From: Physcomitrium patens
Taxonomy: Eukaryota > Streptophyta > Bryopsida > Funariales > Funariaceae
Direction: 5' to 3'
NCBI RefSeq assembly: GCF_000002425.4
Contig: NC_037270.1
Location: 2,641,680-2,705,679, forward strand
DNA length: 64,000 nucleotides
The notes under the pieces were generated by a model that did no database searches, was not told where the DNA came from, and saw only the letters and a program-made list of their open reading frames with translations. Numbering within the stretch: the first letter of the stretch is position 1; every line of letters begins with the position of its first letter. Shown here piece after piece: positions 42,754 through 52,493 of the stretch. Position numbers and translations under genes: made by a program.

Positions 42754-45700
42754 ATTGGCCCTCAGAAACTGAGAACCTTAGCATTATTAGATTTAGGAGT
42801 ATCTGCTTGTTTCTTAGACGAAGAATTTGTGAAACGTCATAAGATCCCTTTAGTATAAAAATCCAAACCTGTTCATGTTGAGGTCATAGATGAGTGCCCT
42901 TTATTATCTGGTAGTATCACCTATGAATCAAAACCTATAGAAGTGACGTTTAAGGACCATAGCAGTCGTATTATTTTCAATATTATTAGAATTCCATCAA
43001 ATCCTGTTATTCTTGGTCTTTCCTGGTTAGAAAAGCATAACCCATTTCTAGATTGGAGGTTGCGGAAGATGACCTTTCCTACAAAACCACCCAAGAGCAT
43101 GCTTAGTAAAAAACCCCGAATAGAGAAATATTTATTCATTGGAGCAAGAGCGTTTATAAGATCGTCCAAGAGAGGCACACTATTTCTCATTTATGCGGCT
43201 CCAACTATCGGGGAGAAGATCTCGACAGTAAGTATACCTGAGCAATATAAGGATTTTAAAGACGTGTTTCAAAAGAAGAATGCCGACATGCTACCAGAAC
43301 ACCAACTATATGATTGCGCCATAGACTTGTAGGAAGGAGCACAACTGCCTTTTAGCTCAATCTACAATCTATCGCAAATGGAGTTGGCGGAGTTGCGGAA
43401 GTACATCAATGAGAATCTAGCCAAGAACTTCATCTGTCATTCAAAATCGTCAGCTAGAGCATTCATCTTATTTGTGAAGAAGAAAGATGGCTCGTTGCAA
43501 ATGTGCGTGGACTATCGAGGCCTCAACAAGGTAACAAAGAAGAATCGTTATCTGTTACCCTTGATTTCTGGCCTCTTATAACAACTTGGACGTGTAAGGA
43601 TCTTTACAAAAATTGATCTAAGGGGAGCTTATAACCTCGTACGAATCAAGGAAGGAGATAAGTGGAAGACAATATTTCATACAAGATATGGCCATTTTGA
43701 GTATAATGTCATGCCCTTTGGTCTTACCAATGCTCCAGCGGTCTTTCAACATATGATGAATGATATTTTTTGAGAGCACCTTGACGATTTTGTTGTCATC
43801 TATTTGGATGATATTTTGATATTTTCCAAAAATGAGGAAGAGCATGAAAAATATGTTCGTTTGATCTTGGAGAAACTATGCGAGCGAGGACTATATGCCA
43901 AGTTGGAGAAGTGTTTATTTCACCAAATGGAGATGGAGTTTCTTGGATTCATTGCGACTACGAAAGGCTTGAAGATGGACCACAAGAAGGTGGAAGCAAT
44001 CGTATCTTGGGAGGTTCCAAAGACGGTTAGAGACGTACAATACTTTCTTAGTTTTGCCAACTTCTATCGGATCTTCATCAAAAATTACTCTCAAGTTGTT
44101 GCTCCTCTCATTTGGTTGACATGCAAGGATAAGCTAGAATGGGAACCTCTAGTGGAGAAGGCATTTCAAAACCTAAAGATCGTATTTACTACGGCTCCAA
44201 TCTTGATACATCCAGACTTTACAAAGATCTTTTATTTGGAAACTGATGCTTCAGATTTTGCTTTGGAAGTTGTACTTTCACAAATGGAAGAAGATAAGAA
44301 GCTCTATCCGATTGCATTCTATTCTCGAAAGTTCTCTACTGCTGAAATCAATTATGAGATCCACGATAAGGAACTTCTTGCTATAATGGATTCTTTCCAA
44401 TAATGGTGTCACTTTCTTGAAGGAGGTGCACATCCAGTGACCGTATATACAGATCACAAGAATTTGGAGTATTTTATGTCGGCTCGAGTTCTAAATCGAC
44501 GTCATGCTCGATGGAGTATGTTGCTATCTAGGTTCGATTTTGTTATCACTTATCGACCTGGAAAGCAGCAAGGACTATCTGATGCCTTATTGAGGAGATC
44601 GTATCTTGTACCAAAGGCTGGAGAAGTAGCGTTTCATCAACAATGTACGACATTGTTGAAGCCAGAGCAATTTCAGCTTTGTGCTCCTATTGTTCCAATT
44701 GATGCTGACTTCCTTAATCACGTACATGCCATAACCATTGAAGATTCAGTAGCCAATAATATTAAGCAGCGTACTAATGACGATAAGTTCAAGGTGGAGA
44801 GAGATCTTTTATACTTTGAGGAGCGGTTGTATATCCCAAAAAGACCAGCACGACTCCGAGTTCTTCAATCTCGCCATGATTTTCCAGCTGCGGGATATTT
44901 TGGATTCAATAAGACCTTAGAGCTTATTTCTTGAGATTTTTGGTGGCCCCAAATGTGGAAGGATGTGAAAAAAAATTTCTTCTCCTGCGACATCTGTTCA
45001 AGATCCAAGAATTTTGGGCATCGCCCTTATGGACTCCTACAGCCATTGCCGATTCCACGTCGACCATGGTCTTCAGTTTCCATGGACTTCATTACGGACC
45101 TGCCACCATCGAACTCATTTGACTGCATCTTTGTCATAGTAGATCGACTTACAAAGATAGCGCACTTTGTCCGTTGCAAGAAGACATCGTCCTATGAAGT
45201 CACAGCAAGGCTCTTTCTCGATAATGTGTATCGATATCATAGACTATCAGATGATATCGTATCAGATTGAGGAACCCAGTTCGTATCAAAGTTTTGGAGA
45301 TCTCTCTTTGAGATACTAAAGGTGTATATCAAGCTTTCTTCGGCTTTTCATCCTCAAACTGACGACCAAATAGAACGGATGAACTAAGTCTTGGAATAAT
45401 ATTTATGATGCAGCATCAACTATCAGTAAGACGATCGGACGACATATCTACCGCTAACCGAGTTTACATATAACAACACCCTCCATGCGTCGACTCAATA
45501 CACACCATTCTTTTCCAACTATGGGTATCATTCGAAGCTTAATTTATTGAGTGTATCAACAAATAACAATTCAACAACTGAAAGATTTGCGAAACAACTA
45601 TCAGAGCTTCAAAATATGTTGAAGCTTCGATTACTATCCGCTCAAGAATCCTACAAGGCATCTGTAATTAGATTTTGGAATCAAGCACCTACTTTCGAAA

Positions 45701-46136
45701 TTGGAGATAAAGCATGGCTTCTTCGACGGAATATCAAGACCAACCGACTATGTGATAAGTTGGACTATTGAAGATTGGGACCATTTATCATTCAAAAGCA
45801 AATCTATCCAGTGGCGTACCGTCTGGAATTATCAGCTTCTATGAAGGTACATCCAGTCTTTCATGTTTCTCTGTTGGAGCCTTATCGAGAGTTGTCTTTT
45901 CTTGGAAGAGTGCAATGTCCACCACCTAGTATTGAGATTGAGAACCACAAGAAATACGAGGTTGAAAAGGTACTGGATTCACGGTGAAGGTGGGGCAAGT
46001 TGGAGTATCTTGTTCATTGGTGCGGCTATGACATTAATGAGCGAACATGGGAGCCAGTTGAAAATCTTGTCAATGCATCACAAAGAGTACAGGAGTTTCA
46101 TCAACAACATCCTCATAAACCTGAGCCGGTTCGATG
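42754..46136 (+). pseudogene. pol: pol (protease to chromodomain) of S4
   Basis: Protease near 42780: ALLDLGVSACFLDEEF, with the catalytic D-S-G changed to D-L-G (TCA to TTA). RT 43340-43980 with [20 protein letters not shown] and VVIYLDDILIF (YLDD intact, 43801-43812). RNase H with ETDASDFALEVVLSQ near 44240 and VTVYTDHKNLEYF. Integrase with CDIC, SMDFITDLPP, an SD-stop-GTQF core and QTDDQIERM. A chromodomain at about 45960-46090: LEYLVHWCGYDINERTWEP. About ten stops, mostly CAA/CAG/CGA to stop. Confidence 0.9.
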
Positions 46137-46271
46137 ATAGCTTCTTTCTAAAGCTTGTTCACTCAAGAATATAAGAAAGGGAGAGAGCACCACTAAAATT
46201 CGTAAATGATATAGTTATTTTCTCCAAGATAAAGTAGAATTTTTTTAGTAGCCATAGTTTGGTCTTCTGAT

Positions 46272-46598
46272 ATGGATAGCCAAGACATAGATACTATGCC
46301 AGTTAGATTATCTCAACTGACTAGCTCACGAAGGCGACCCTGAGATGAAGAATCACCTACACTACGACGACGACAGAGGATACCGAGTAACTGATCACTG
46401 GTGATTGAATTCGAGGTCGAGCCTACTTACGATGGTCAGCCAGAAGGCATATTTGCAAGAAAATTTTACAATGAGGACACGAAAGTTTATGCTTGGTCAG
46501 AAGTTGAAGGAGTGGGCCACTACCATTGGCTTCAAGGGCCGATGAACCACATGCCTCGTGAACATCAGTTGGAGTTCATAGTAGATGCTATGCGATAG
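46272..46598 (+). pseudogene. 3' accessory ORF of S4
   Basis: 108 codons from ATG at 46272 (MDSQDIDTMPVRLSQLTSSR) to TAG, with two TGA codons that look like decayed CGA. It is arginine-rich early and then has VEPTYDGQPEGIFARKFYNE and VGHYHWLQGPMNHMPREHQ. It starts about 135 bp after the chromodomain stop and ends before the purine tract. S3 and S5 have homologues in the same place. No family recognised. Confidence 0.75.
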
Positions 46599-46656
46599 AT
46601 CTTTATTTTCTTGCGTTAGTACTGATCAACAACATTGCTTCTCAGAGACCTCGAAG

Positions 46657-46672
46657 CTAAAGGAGGGGGTGA
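46657..46672 (+). promoter_or_regulatory. Polypurine tract of S4
   Basis: CTAAAGGAGGGGGTGA directly before the 3' LTR; S3 has a similar AAGGAGGGGAAG in the same place. Confidence 0.85.
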
Positions 46673-47070
46673 TGTTAGGGATATAGTCCTTAGAACCTTC
46701 TAGACACAAGTTTCTAGAACCTTCTAGAAGCAAGTCTCTGGAACCTTCTAGAAGCTTCTTAGTTGATAGAAGATATTTGGGATATAATCCTTAGAACCTT
46801 CTAGAGACAAGTTTTTAGAATCTTCTAGAAGTAAGTCTCTGGAACCTTCTAGAAGCTTCCTAGTTGATAGAAGTTGCTTGAGAAGCTTCCTAAATAGGAG
46901 TATATATTTGAATCGAGGCTGAAGAGTTTTTCAGTCTTGACAATACATCTCTTGGAGCTCTAGTTCATCTCTCTAGTGTTGTTCTTGTATTCATCTGATT
47001 AATCTAGTTCTTGCCAGTTTTTCTTGAACTTCTTGTTAAATCTCGAGTCTGTATTTTTGTGTCCATGATA
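46673..47070 (+). repeat. 3' LTR of S4
   Basis: Starts TGTTAGGGATATAG and ends TGTCCATGATA (CA to TA). It has TATATATT at 46901-46908 and the predicted start AGTCTTGACAA at 46933-46943. It contains two tandem units of about 108 bp, as in the 5' LTR. Confidence 0.92.
46712..46859 (+). promoter_or_regulatory. Heat shock elements in the S4 3' LTR
   Basis: Perfect four-unit arrays at 46712-46729 (TTCtaGAAccTTCtaGAA), 46741-46758 and 46842-46859 (both GAAccTTCtaGAAgcTTC). They are the same motifs as in the 5' LTR, so they were present when the element inserted. Confidence 0.82.
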
Positions 47071-47074
47071 TTAT

Positions 47075-47431
47075 AAAACCACAAAAGATTATTGTGAAAG
47101 TTATGAGACTTTTCAAGAACATAAGTTTTCAAAAGGGCATGAGATTTTTCAATATTATGAAGTTATACAATACTTTAAGACAACAAAAGATTATGATGTT
47201 TTACAAGGATGCATTCAAGAAGATATGAAGGATGTTATACAAGATTATGTGGCAAATGAAGATTATGGGACAAAAAATAAGGATGCTAAGTCATTGATTA
47301 TGATTAAGTTAATTGTGAGGACTTTTCTTTTGGACCAAGGTCAAAGTTACATAGATAATGTACATGTAATGGAAATACAATTGGATTTTGACAAAGATAA
47401 AATTCATTATCAAGTATGGAATTCAAGGGTT
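47075..47431 (+). pseudogene. Tyr/Asp-rich unknown region of G4, second part
   Basis: Continues the frame cut at 38466 after a 1-nt shift: KTTKDYCESYETFQEHKF, YYEVIQYFKTTKDYDVLQG, VIQDYVANEDYG. The open frame then runs into LTR sequence at about 47432. Repeated [FY]-x-x-[FY]-T-x-x-D-Y phrases suggest internal duplication. Unknown function. Confidence 0.6.
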
Positions 47432-47836
47432 TGGTTAGGATTTGATTTAAGATTTGGTTGGGATTTGATTTAAGGTTTGTTTAGGATTTGATTTAGGATT
47501 TAGGATTTTATTAGGATTTAAGATTCAATTAGTTTTGGCCTAAAGTTTGAATGAAGTTCAATAGGATTTTAACTAGAATTAAATTAAGATTGAATTGAGA
47601 TGTATTTGAGTGATATTTGTGATCTTTTTAATATTCCTTTAAGAATTCTTATCGTTTCTTTGAAATTTCTTTGAGATTTTTTTGAATTTGATTAAGCTTA
47701 CTTAGCATCATTATGGTCTAATTAGAGCATTATTAGTATTCTATTAGAATTAGGATTTTGTTATTATAATTTCTATTCTTCCTTCCATAGCTAGGTGCTC
47801 GGAGCATTCTCAAGTAAGACTTCACGTATTACAACA
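47432..47836 (+). repeat. 3' LTR of G4, 5'-truncated
   Basis: Matches 36411-36820 of the 5' LTR, ending TTCACGTATTACAACA. The first 600 bp or so and any 3' internal sequence are missing. Confidence 0.82.
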
Positions 47837-47840
47837 CCAT

Positions 47841-50640
47841 ATTATTGTAAGTAAATTGGACAACTTTTTTGCTATTGGTAGAGTTTGCTTACAATATCAA
47901 TTTAAGTTGTCCAATCATCTTATTGATAGTTAATGATATATCTTAAATATTGCTCCAAAACTTGATTAACATGCTTTGTTTGTCCATCAGTTTGAGGATA
48001 GAATGCCGAAGATAGTTTTATATCCACTTTTAGAATCTTGAAAAGAATGTATCAAAATCTTGATACAAATTGAGTTCTCCTATTTGATATAATATCCTTA
48101 GATAATCCATGATAGTGATAGATATTGTCAAGAAAGAACATAGTTGTTTCTTCACCTGTGATAGATTTTGTACATGGTACAAAATGTGCCATCTTGATAA
48201 AACGATCTACTATCACGAATATAGAATCATAAGAACGTGAGATTGAAAGATCCGTGATGAAATCCATAGAATTAGAAGACCATGGTTGTTTTGGAATGGA
48301 TAATGGGTGAAAAAGTCCATAAGGTTGATGACGAGGTATTTTTGATCTTGAGCAAATATCACAAGATTGTACAAAATCTTTGACTGCTTTTCACATTTGG
48401 GACCATCAAAAGTCCTTGGATATTAGTTCCAAAGTTTTATTGTATCCAAAATGTCCTATTGCTGAAAAGTCATGACAAGCTTGAAGAACACATAATCGAG
48501 CTTCACCTTTTGGAACATATAGGCGTCCTTCAAAATATAGTAGATTCTTCTTGAATTCAAACTTGGAAGTATCATGAGACTTTGAAGGATTTGCTTTAAT
48601 ATCACGAATAAGAGTATCAGAAGACATACTTGAGTGAACTTGCTTAATGAAAGTTGAATCAACAGTTAGTATTGATTTCATTGCTCGAAGATGAAGATGC
48701 TCTAGCTTCAATAAAATTATTTATTGTTAATCGAAAGTAGCATCTCCTTCCTTTGGTACAAGGTAAGATTTTCTAGAGAGTGCATCTGACAAACCTTGTT
48801 ATTTTCTTGGTTGATAAGTGAACTTGAATTCAAATCTTGACAAAGACATACTCCAACGGACTTGGCGACAATTCAAAATACATGCTCACATAAAATATTC
48901 AAGGTTCTTGTGATCCATATATACTGTGACTGAATTAGAAGTACCTTCTTGATAATGGCGCCATTCTTGAAACAAATCCATGATTGCAAGTTCTTTGTCG
49001 CGGATCTTGTAGTTGATCTCGGCTATTAAAAAAATTTTGGAATGAAAAGCTATTGGGTGAAGTTTATCATTTATTCCTATTTGTGACAATACTGCACCCA
49101 AAGCAAAGTCTGATTCATCTATTTTCATAAAAAATGGCTTAGAAAAATCGACACAATACAAGATTTGTGTAGAAATAAAGGTTATCTTCAAAGCTTCAAA
49201 TGCTACTTCTGCTTCTTGATTCCATTGAAATTTGTCTTTATAAGTCAAACATGTAAGTAGAGCTATAATTTGAGAGAAGATTTTGATGAAGATCCGATAG
49301 TAGTTGGCAAATCTCAAAAAGCATTGAATATCTCTTACCATTTTTGGGAACTTCCAATCCATTATAGTTTGAACTTTCTTAGGATCCATGATAAGTCCAT
49401 TATTTGAAATAATATATCCTAAGAAGTCGACTTGAGTAGTATGAAATTCATACTTTTTTAATTTGGCATAGAGTCCCGCATCTTTTAGTTTTTGTAATAC
49501 ATGACGAACATAAAGTTCATGTTTTTCTATGTTCTTAGAATAGATTAAGATGTCTAGGTAATAGATAACAAAATCATCTAAAAACTTCCAAAAGACATCA
49601 TTCATTAGATGTTGAAATGCTGCTAGTGCATTTATAAGTCCAAAAGGTATGATGTTGTATACGAAATGTCCATACCTTGTTCGAAACATAGTCTTTCATT
49701 CATCTCTTTCTTTGATGTGGACCAGATTATATGCTCCTTGTAGATCTATTATTGTATAGATCTTAGCTTGATTCAAGTGATCAAGGAGTCCAGATATCAA
49801 AGGTAGCAGGTACTTATTTTTTATAGTGATTTTGTTGAATCCTTGATAATTGATACACATTTGCAATGATCCATCTTTTTTCTTCACAAATAAGATTGAA
49901 GCTCCTACTTGAGATTTGGAATGGCATCTGAAGTTCTTGCCCAAATCCTCTTCAATATACTCCTTGAATTTAGCTAGCTTATTTTGAGATAAATTGTAGA
50001 TTGGTCCAAATGGCGATTGTGATCCTTCTTGAAGGTTAATTGAGCAGTCATAGGAATGATGTTCTGAAAGAGTATCTGGATTCTTCTTCTCAAATATATC
50101 TTGAAAATCTTGATATTGGCTTCGAATGCCACTTGAAGTCTTTCCACCAGTAGAAATAGGTGTGGCATAAATGACACAAGGTGATCCTTCTTTTGTAACA
50201 TTCAAGAAAGCTCTTACACTTATAAATATAGGATTAATTATACTAAACTTATGACTTTCTACTTGATTAACTACACTCTTAGTTATACTTTTAGAAAAGT
50301 CAAGACTATGAAAAGTCCAATTTATTTTAGGATTATATTTTTCTAGCCATGATAAACCTAAAATGACAAGATTAGAAAAAAATCTAATGATATTAAATAT
50401 TATAAAGCTACTATGACCATTAGTTGCTACTTCTATAAGAAGGATTTATAAGTAACATCTCTTGAAGACAACAAATGACCATCTATGACTTCTATATGAA
50501 CATGTTTAGTTTTCTTCACTAATAGTAAGCTATATCTTTTAGCAGATTCTTCATTTAAGAAACATACTGAGGCTCTTGAATCTAATAAGGTAGAATATTT
50601 GTGATATTTAGGTCCTAAAATAATATTTATCATAAAACAA
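47841..50640 (-). pseudogene. pol: pol (protease to integrase) of S3
   Basis: Protease near 50433-50633: LLDSRASVCFLNEESAKRY, with D-S-G changed to D-S-R. RT 49696-50205 and the start of 48886-49689: [20 protein letters not shown], and a catalytic box that reads VIYYLDILI with the second Asp missing. RNase H with KIDESDFALGAVLSQIG near 49100 and VTVYMDHKNLEYFM. Integrase 48052-48711 with SMDFITDL and SNRRTQFVSRF. Just before the G4 junction a segment of about 48 bp is inverted (47856-47903). Confidence 0.87.
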
Positions 50641-50706
50641 AGAGAGGATTCTGAGGAGAGAATAGAACCTTCACTAGATATTGTACAAGGTTCCAGCCAC
50701 TCAGTC

Positions 50707-51719
50707 TCTATTGTAGCTAGACAAATTCATTTTTTGACATGTTATCTTCTTTGATCGCCATACTCCTCATTTTATAGTTGTGTTGCTTCTTTGGGTAGTG
50801 TTGAGCAGTGTACTTAGGTTCTCCATAATATAAGCACAATCCTTCCTGACCACGACGAGTCTTTTCTTGCTCAGTTAGAGGTTTGAAACATATCGCATCA
50901 ATTTGCATATCCTCTACTTCCAAATGTATGTGTTGAAGAGATGTTGGCGTTTCTTTTGAATTATAGTAATGTTGAAGTCCACTTGTATGGTTCTCATATC
51001 GAAATTCAAAATATTGATTGTCACACTTCATAGCAAAGTCAATTGCTTGATTCAATGTTTGAGGATTAGGTAAGTTGAGAATTAATTTTTTTACCTCATA
51101 TTTTAATCTATAGAAAAATTAGCTAATAAGTGCAGTATCATCCTACTTGATATCAGTTGTAAGTTATCAAAATTATAAAGCATACAATATTATTGATAGA
51201 TTGCTTTATCGCAAAATACAAATTTATTGGTTACAATATGAATTACATCATGTTCTCCATATATGGATCAAAACTCTGCTAAAAAGCCTCTAAATTATTC
51301 AATATTGAATCTCATCGTTCAAGAAAAGATGAAAACTATGATAATGCTGAACTTGAAAAAAGCGTACTAATGAATCTAACTTGCGATGCCGGAATTGGAT
51401 AGCTTTGGAATTGAAGTTCAATCACAAATTGTACTTCATTGATAAATCTTCTAAACTTTGATCTAGTGCCATCAAACTTCTCGGATAGGATAATTCTTGG
51501 TTGTCTAATATTGGAAGGGCGTTCCACCATGGAAAAATAGACATGATTTGGTGTAGATGTTGAAGTAGCTTCAATCATATATATATATATAACTTTACTT
51601 CTTACCAATCTTGTTGCTACTTGTGGTAGTAAATTGAATTGATGCATCGCAAGCATTAACTCTCTCAATTGTTCTTACATTTGTGCCATTGCAATCTTTA
51701 TTTCAGCAAGTTTTGCCAT
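50707..51719 (-). pseudogene. gag: gag of S3
   Basis: ATG at 51717-51719 (MAKLAEIKIAMAQM, then a stop). The core has EKFDGTRSKFRRFINEVQF. The zinc knuckle near 50800-50840 reads CLYYGEPKYTAQHYP, with three of the four ligands now Tyr. A deletion lies between 51060 and 51330. Confidence 0.8.
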
Positions 51720-51918
51720 AATAACACTTAGAAAAGAAAAGATGTCTAATATCGCTCACAACAAATAGAAGAGAGGACTTAAGAACAAAGAAAATACTAA
51801 GGACAATATCAGTTTAGAAGAGGGTAATCTATAACTTCTAACATACTTATGTCTTATCAAGAGAAAGGGATAATCCACTCTTGATCAAGATTAGATAAAG
51901 CTCTGATATTGTAAGTGT

Positions 51919-51929
51919 ACTCTTGTCAA
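51919..51929 (-). promoter_or_regulatory. Putative self-priming site of S3
   Basis: The minus strand reads TTGACAAGAGT, 2 nt inside the 5' LTR. It is the exact reverse complement of ACTCTTGTCAA at the predicted start in the 3' LTR (28860-28870) and differs by one base from the 5' LTR copy (52104-52114). Confidence 0.78.
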
Positions 51930-51931
51930 TC

Positions 51932-52488
51932 TGTCAAGGATAAGAACATGATAAAAATAAATAAATAAGTGAGACTTCTCTCAAAGAAAGATGAAAAAAT
52001 AGAAATAACTTGATATGTATATTAAGAAAGAAACTGGAATGGCTATTGCCAAAAGCCAAGAAAACTAGAGACCCTTGAAACTAGACTGGAAGTAAAAAAG
52101 AAGTTGATAAGAGTGAAGAAGGCTTCACTCTTGTCTCTATATATACTATCTAACAAGGATCTATGTGGCAATGTTCTATAGGACCTCCAATATATGTTGA
52201 CTTTGTAGGATACATGCCTTGACTTACAAGGCAAGTTTTTCTACGTGTGAGCCACATAATTAGCTTAGTCTTCAAGCTAACAATATGTGTGGCACATGGC
52301 CAACTTGTTGACCACGTTTCTAATCCAAAAATTCAATTAAAGATACCTATAAAGTCAAAGTAGCATCTATGTAGCTTCTAGGAAGCTTCTATAGTAAATA
52401 TTGTAGAATTAATTTACTTTTCTTATTTTTATTTATTTCTATCTATTTATACATGTAATTATTGGCTTACATGCGTATGTCTTTGATA
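51932..52488 (-). repeat. 5' LTR of S3
   Basis: 557 bp, partner of 28688-29243; ends TCCTTGACA on the minus strand next to the priming site. Followed by ctatg at 52489-52493. Confidence 0.92.
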
Positions 52489-52493
52489 CTATG

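Larger units (their letters stand above)
38467..47070 (+). mobile_element. S4: chromovirus with heat-shock-element LTRs
   Basis: An 8.6-kb span including nested LTRs G5/G6; about 6.1 kb without them. Plus-strand order: LTR, self-priming site, gag, protease, RT, RNase H, integrase, chromodomain, 3' ORF, purine tract, LTR. Flanks ttgtg (38462-38466) and ttata (47071-47075) are a likely 5-bp duplication altered by two G-to-A changes. It is the best-preserved chromovirus here, although the protease and zinc motifs are hit. Confidence 0.92.
35771..47836 (+). mobile_element. G4: non-autonomous G-type element carrying S4
   Basis: Plus-strand: 5' LTR 35771-36820, G-type primer site, a gag-like frame fused to an unknown Tyr/Asp-rich region, S4 nested at 38467-47070, the rest of the unknown region, and a truncated 3' LTR to 47836. 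No protease, RT or integrase sequence is present. LTR ends (TGTCATGTTGTAAC ... ATTACAACA), primer site and 4-bp duplication tie it to family G. Confidence 0.85.
28688..52488 (-). mobile_element. S3: chromovirus, split by T4 and G4
   Basis: Minus-strand chromodomain gypsy element with 5' LTR 51932-52488 and 3' LTR 28688-29243. Order on the minus strand: self-priming site, gag, protease, RT, RNase H, integrase, [G4], integrase end, chromodomain, [T4], 3' ORF, polypurine tract. Removing T4 and G4 leaves about 6.4 kb. It has a perfect 5-bp duplication. Confidence 0.9.
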
